Assembly (NCBI GenBank): GCA_964613745.1
Contig: CAZTJA010000121.1
Span: 1-8,644, forward strand
DNA: 8,644 nucleotides
Source of the DNA: CAZTJA01 sp964613745
GTDB lineage: Bacteria; Desulfobacterota; Desulfomonilia; Desulfomonilales; Desulfomonilaceae
Direction of reading: 5' to 3'
Part shown: positions 6,841 to 8,644 of the stretch, one piece after another
Position numbering within the stretch: the first letter of the stretch is position 1
Layout of the letters: each line of letters begins with the position of its first letter
Program-made: the position numbers and the translations under genes
Notes under the pieces: generated by a model
The model's database searches: none
Told to the model about the DNA's origin: nothing
What the model saw: the letters and a program-made list of their open reading frames with translations, nothing else

Positions 6841-7878
6841 ATGAAAAACACGAGCACGATCAATTTGATCGCGGATCCTAATTCAAGGGACTTCCCAATC
6901 AACACAAAACCCAAGCCCAAGGTAAAGGTTCGTCCAACGGTTTACGGTTGGTTTTTTGTCTTTCTTATCTTCTGGATACCCTTTACCGCAATTGGAACAG
7001 CCAATAACTTTCTGCTTCTGATTTTTTTTATGCTTATCGGATTGGTTTTAGTCTCTCACAAGCTTGGAAAGCAAAATATATCCACGGTAACCATCTCCCG
7101 GAGCTTCCCTGACGAAGTTTATGCCAATACACCTTTCCGTATGGTCTATGAAGCCAACACCTCAAATAAAGTGATCGGTTCTTGGACGTTGTGGTTTCAC
7201 GACAACGATGACTCGGAAATCTCAGCTTCACCAGTGTTATTTGAAAAAACCACGAACTCTGAACCACAAACCAAACATGTTTCGGCGCACAGCGAAAGTC
7301 GGGGTCGAAAAGTGTTGCCGGCGGGCAGATTGGAATCTCAGTTTCCTTTTGGCCTGGCGCACTACACGATGATTTCAGGAGAAGAGACTGAAGGCATAGT
7401 GTTTCCGGAAATTCACGAGATCACGGAAGAAATTCCGTACGAAATGAGAATTTTGGGCACCGGCTCAGAAAAAGCGGGTCCGAGTGGAACCGTGCCTTAC
7501 CATTTCCGGGATTACTCGCCGGGGGATCCTTACAAACATATTGACTGGAAGAAAACGGCAGCTTCCGGAAAGCTCACTTCCAAGGTTCTCGCAGAAGAAC
7601 ATGCACGTGAAATAGTCATACGGCTCGAAAGAAACCCTTCCGAATATGCGATTTCAAGGGCGGCATCGCTCATCGCATATTTCACACGGACCGGTACCCC
7701 AATAACGCTGGCCGCACCGGGATTTAGGATGGGACCAGGAAAAGGGCGACAATTTGAGCTGGAATTAATGACTGCACTGGCTCTGTGGGAAGAAACCATT
7801 CAGCATGCGTCTGAATACATAGAAGATTCCGCTGATGTGGTGATTGATGCAACCGGGGGGTTCCATTGGATGAAATAG
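6841..7878 (+). CDS. DUF58 domain membrane protein
   Basis: 345-residue protein of the DUF58 family, nearly always encoded beside MoxR ATPases and of undefined biochemical role. A basic N-terminus (about 1-34) leads into two adjacent TM helices (about 35-52 and 54-72) joined by a very short turn, a typical DUF58 arrangement. A beta-rich region follows, then the DUF58 signature FRDYSPGDPYKHIDWKKTA (222-240), matching the family pattern of R-Y-PGD-x2-x-x-I-W-K. The C-terminal part ends at DVVIDATGGFHWMK and appears complete. ATG at 6841 lies 9 bp after the moxR stop with no clear Shine-Dalgarno sequence, so coupling to upstream translation is likely. It is probably anchored in the inner membrane with the signature domain in the cytoplasm, next to the MoxR ATPase. 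Confidence 0.93.
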   Translation: MKNTSTINLIADPNSRDFPINTKPKPKVKVRPTVYGWFFVFLIFWIPFTAIGTANNFLLLIFFMLIGLVLVSHKLGKQNISTVTISRSFPDEVYANTPFRMVYEANTSNKVIGSWTLWFHDNDDSEISASPVLFEKTTNSEPQTKHVSAHSESRGRKVLPAGRLESQFPFGLAHYTMISGEETEGIVFPEIHEITEEIPYEMRILGTGSEKAGPSGTVPYHFRDYSPGDPYKHIDWKKTAASGKLTSKVLAEEHAREIVIRLERNPSEYAISRAASLIAYFTRTGTPITLAAPGFRMGPGKGRQFELELMTALALWEETIQHASEYIEDSADVVIDATGGFHWMK

Positions 7879-7880
7879 CA

Positions 7881-8644
7881 ATGGACCGGACACTTGCAAT
7901 GCCGTTGTCTCCGGTAGGGAAATCATCGATTCCAAAAAAACGATCCGAAGAGTTTTCTAGAGTATCTGTTCCCCAGGAGGGTTTCAAAACCTTCAGATAC
8001 TTCTTGTTCAGCCTCATAGCTCTTTCAATTGGGGTAAACACCATTGAAAATGGCCTCAATCCGATCGTTGTAGCTTTTTTGCCGCTTATTTTCCTTGCCC
8101 TGAACAGACGAAATTACGCTGATGCCTTCATTTGGTCCGAAAAGACAGGCACCATACTATTCTTCCTCTACATTCCGATAGTAGCCCTTATCGCTCCATT
8201 GCAGAATTATTATCTTCCGTCTTTTCTGCAGTATTTTACGTTTGGACTCCTTCTGGTGAGGGCCTTTTCACCATTGACGGATCGCAACATATGGCAGCTC
8301 GTATTTCTGAGTCTCGGTCTTGTAATCATAAATTGTATATTTACGAACCATATCTCTTTCGGTCTGCTCCTACCGGTATACATCTTGTTGTTAATGGGCG
8401 TCCTGATCCTCTTTCATATCGCCCGCAGCGGATTTCAGGGCGGACTTGCCGAGCACACTTCTTCCATACCAAGTAGCCTCTATCGGAAACTTGTGAGTTC
8501 CGCGGTTTTCGTTTTGACATTTACCGTAATACTCTTCGTGGTATTACCAAGGCCCTTCGTTACGATGCCCGGATTGCAAGCCGCCATGTCCAATGCCGGC
8601 GGTCTCGGTCGGCTCGATCAAAAAATCACCTATAGGGACATGGT
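7881..8644 (+). CDS. TgpA/DUF3488-like transglutaminase-family protein, N-terminal membrane part only
   Basis: Frame open from ATG 7881 to the right edge (254 complete codons), starting 2 bp after the DUF58 stop. A polar N-terminus of about 35 residues precedes roughly seven hydrophobic segments (about 41-55, 61-75, 89-107, 116-128, 138-153, 157-181, 206-223). This matches the TgpA N-terminal membrane domain (DUF3488) that sits ahead of a periplasmic transglutaminase-like Cys-His-Asp domain. After the last helix comes VLPRPFVTMPGLQ and then a Gly-rich GGLGRLDQKITYRDM, the usual transition into the periplasmic part. The catalytic domain itself would lie beyond the window, so enzyme activity is inferred from the family and from the moxR-DUF58-tgpA gene order. 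A second ATG at codon 7 is an alternative start. GGA about 10 nt upstream of the first ATG is a weak ribosome site. Confidence 0.85.
   Translation, partial: MDRTLAMPLSPVGKSSIPKKRSEEFSRVSVPQEGFKTFRYFLFSLIALSIGVNTIENGLNPIVVAFLPLIFLALNRRNYADAFIWSEKTGTILFFLYIPIVALIAPLQNYYLPSFLQYFTFGLLLVRAFSPLTDRNIWQLVFLSLGLVIINCIFTNHISFGLLLPVYILLLMGVLILFHIARSGFQGGLAEHTSSIPSSLYRKLVSSAVFVLTFTVILFVVLPRPFVTMPGLQAAMSNAGGLGRLDQKITYRDM

Noticed and set aside
7724..8059. 111-codon minus-strand frame spanning the DUF58/TgpA junction
   Set aside because: Antisense to two well-supported genes; no family features.
8132..8476. 114-codon plus-strand frame
   Set aside because: Alternative frame inside the TgpA-like membrane domain; the true frame encodes regular hydrophobic helices.
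1..8644. Mobile element, CRISPR, defence or toxin-antitoxin system, or RNA gene
   Set aside because: No repeat arrays, transposase or recombinase motifs, terminal inverted repeats or tRNA-like folds were noticed. All of the coding space is accounted for by exporter and MoxR-cluster genes plus the CMD-fold gene.

Overview
The window reads as ordinary chromosomal DNA of a Gram-negative bacterium. The best evidence for an outer-membrane organism is a complete periplasmic-adaptor (HlyD/YbhG-type) gene next to ABC-2 exporter genes. Base composition looks moderate, and the protein style would fit a Desulfobacterota or other deep proteobacterial lineage, but that placement is an impression and not a result. 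Nothing mobile was seen: no insertion sequence, integrase, CRISPR array, tRNA or rRNA.

The layout is two divergent blocks separated by an intergenic region of about 200 bp (5689-5892). The leftward block, read on the minus strand from 5688 to the left edge, holds a small carboxymuconolactone-decarboxylase-fold protein (5374-5688), a 132-bp gap with one short hairpin, and then five tightly packed exporter genes. These are a YbhG-like membrane fusion protein (4231-5241), two separate ABC ATPases (3284-4228 and 2334-3287), and two paralogous ABC-2 permeases (1175-2314, and 1-1178 which is cut by the window edge). The gene order matches E. coli ybhG-ybhF-ybhS-ybhR, except that the two ATPase halves fused in YbhF are here two genes. 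Junctions are +2 bp, a 4-bp ATGA overlap, +19 bp and a second ATGA overlap, so this is almost certainly one operon. Together the products would form an inner-membrane export pump: two ATPases, two permeases and a periplasmic adaptor that would dock to a TolC-like outer-membrane channel not seen here.

The rightward block starts behind a good sigma70-like promoter (5793-5821). It encodes a MoxR-type AAA+ ATPase (5893-6831), a DUF58 membrane protein (6841-7878) and the N-terminal membrane part of a TgpA/DUF3488-type transglutaminase-like protein (7881 to the right edge). This MoxR-DUF58-transglutaminase trio is a widespread cluster of poorly defined function, usually linked to chaperone-like or cell-envelope roles.

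I found no convincing undescribed system. The most informative observation is that the two ATPases carry complementary motif losses. One keeps the LSGGMKQ signature but has Ala at the H-loop position, and the other keeps the H-loop His but has a degenerate LALGWKQ signature. This predicts a heterodimer with one consensus and one degenerate ATP site.
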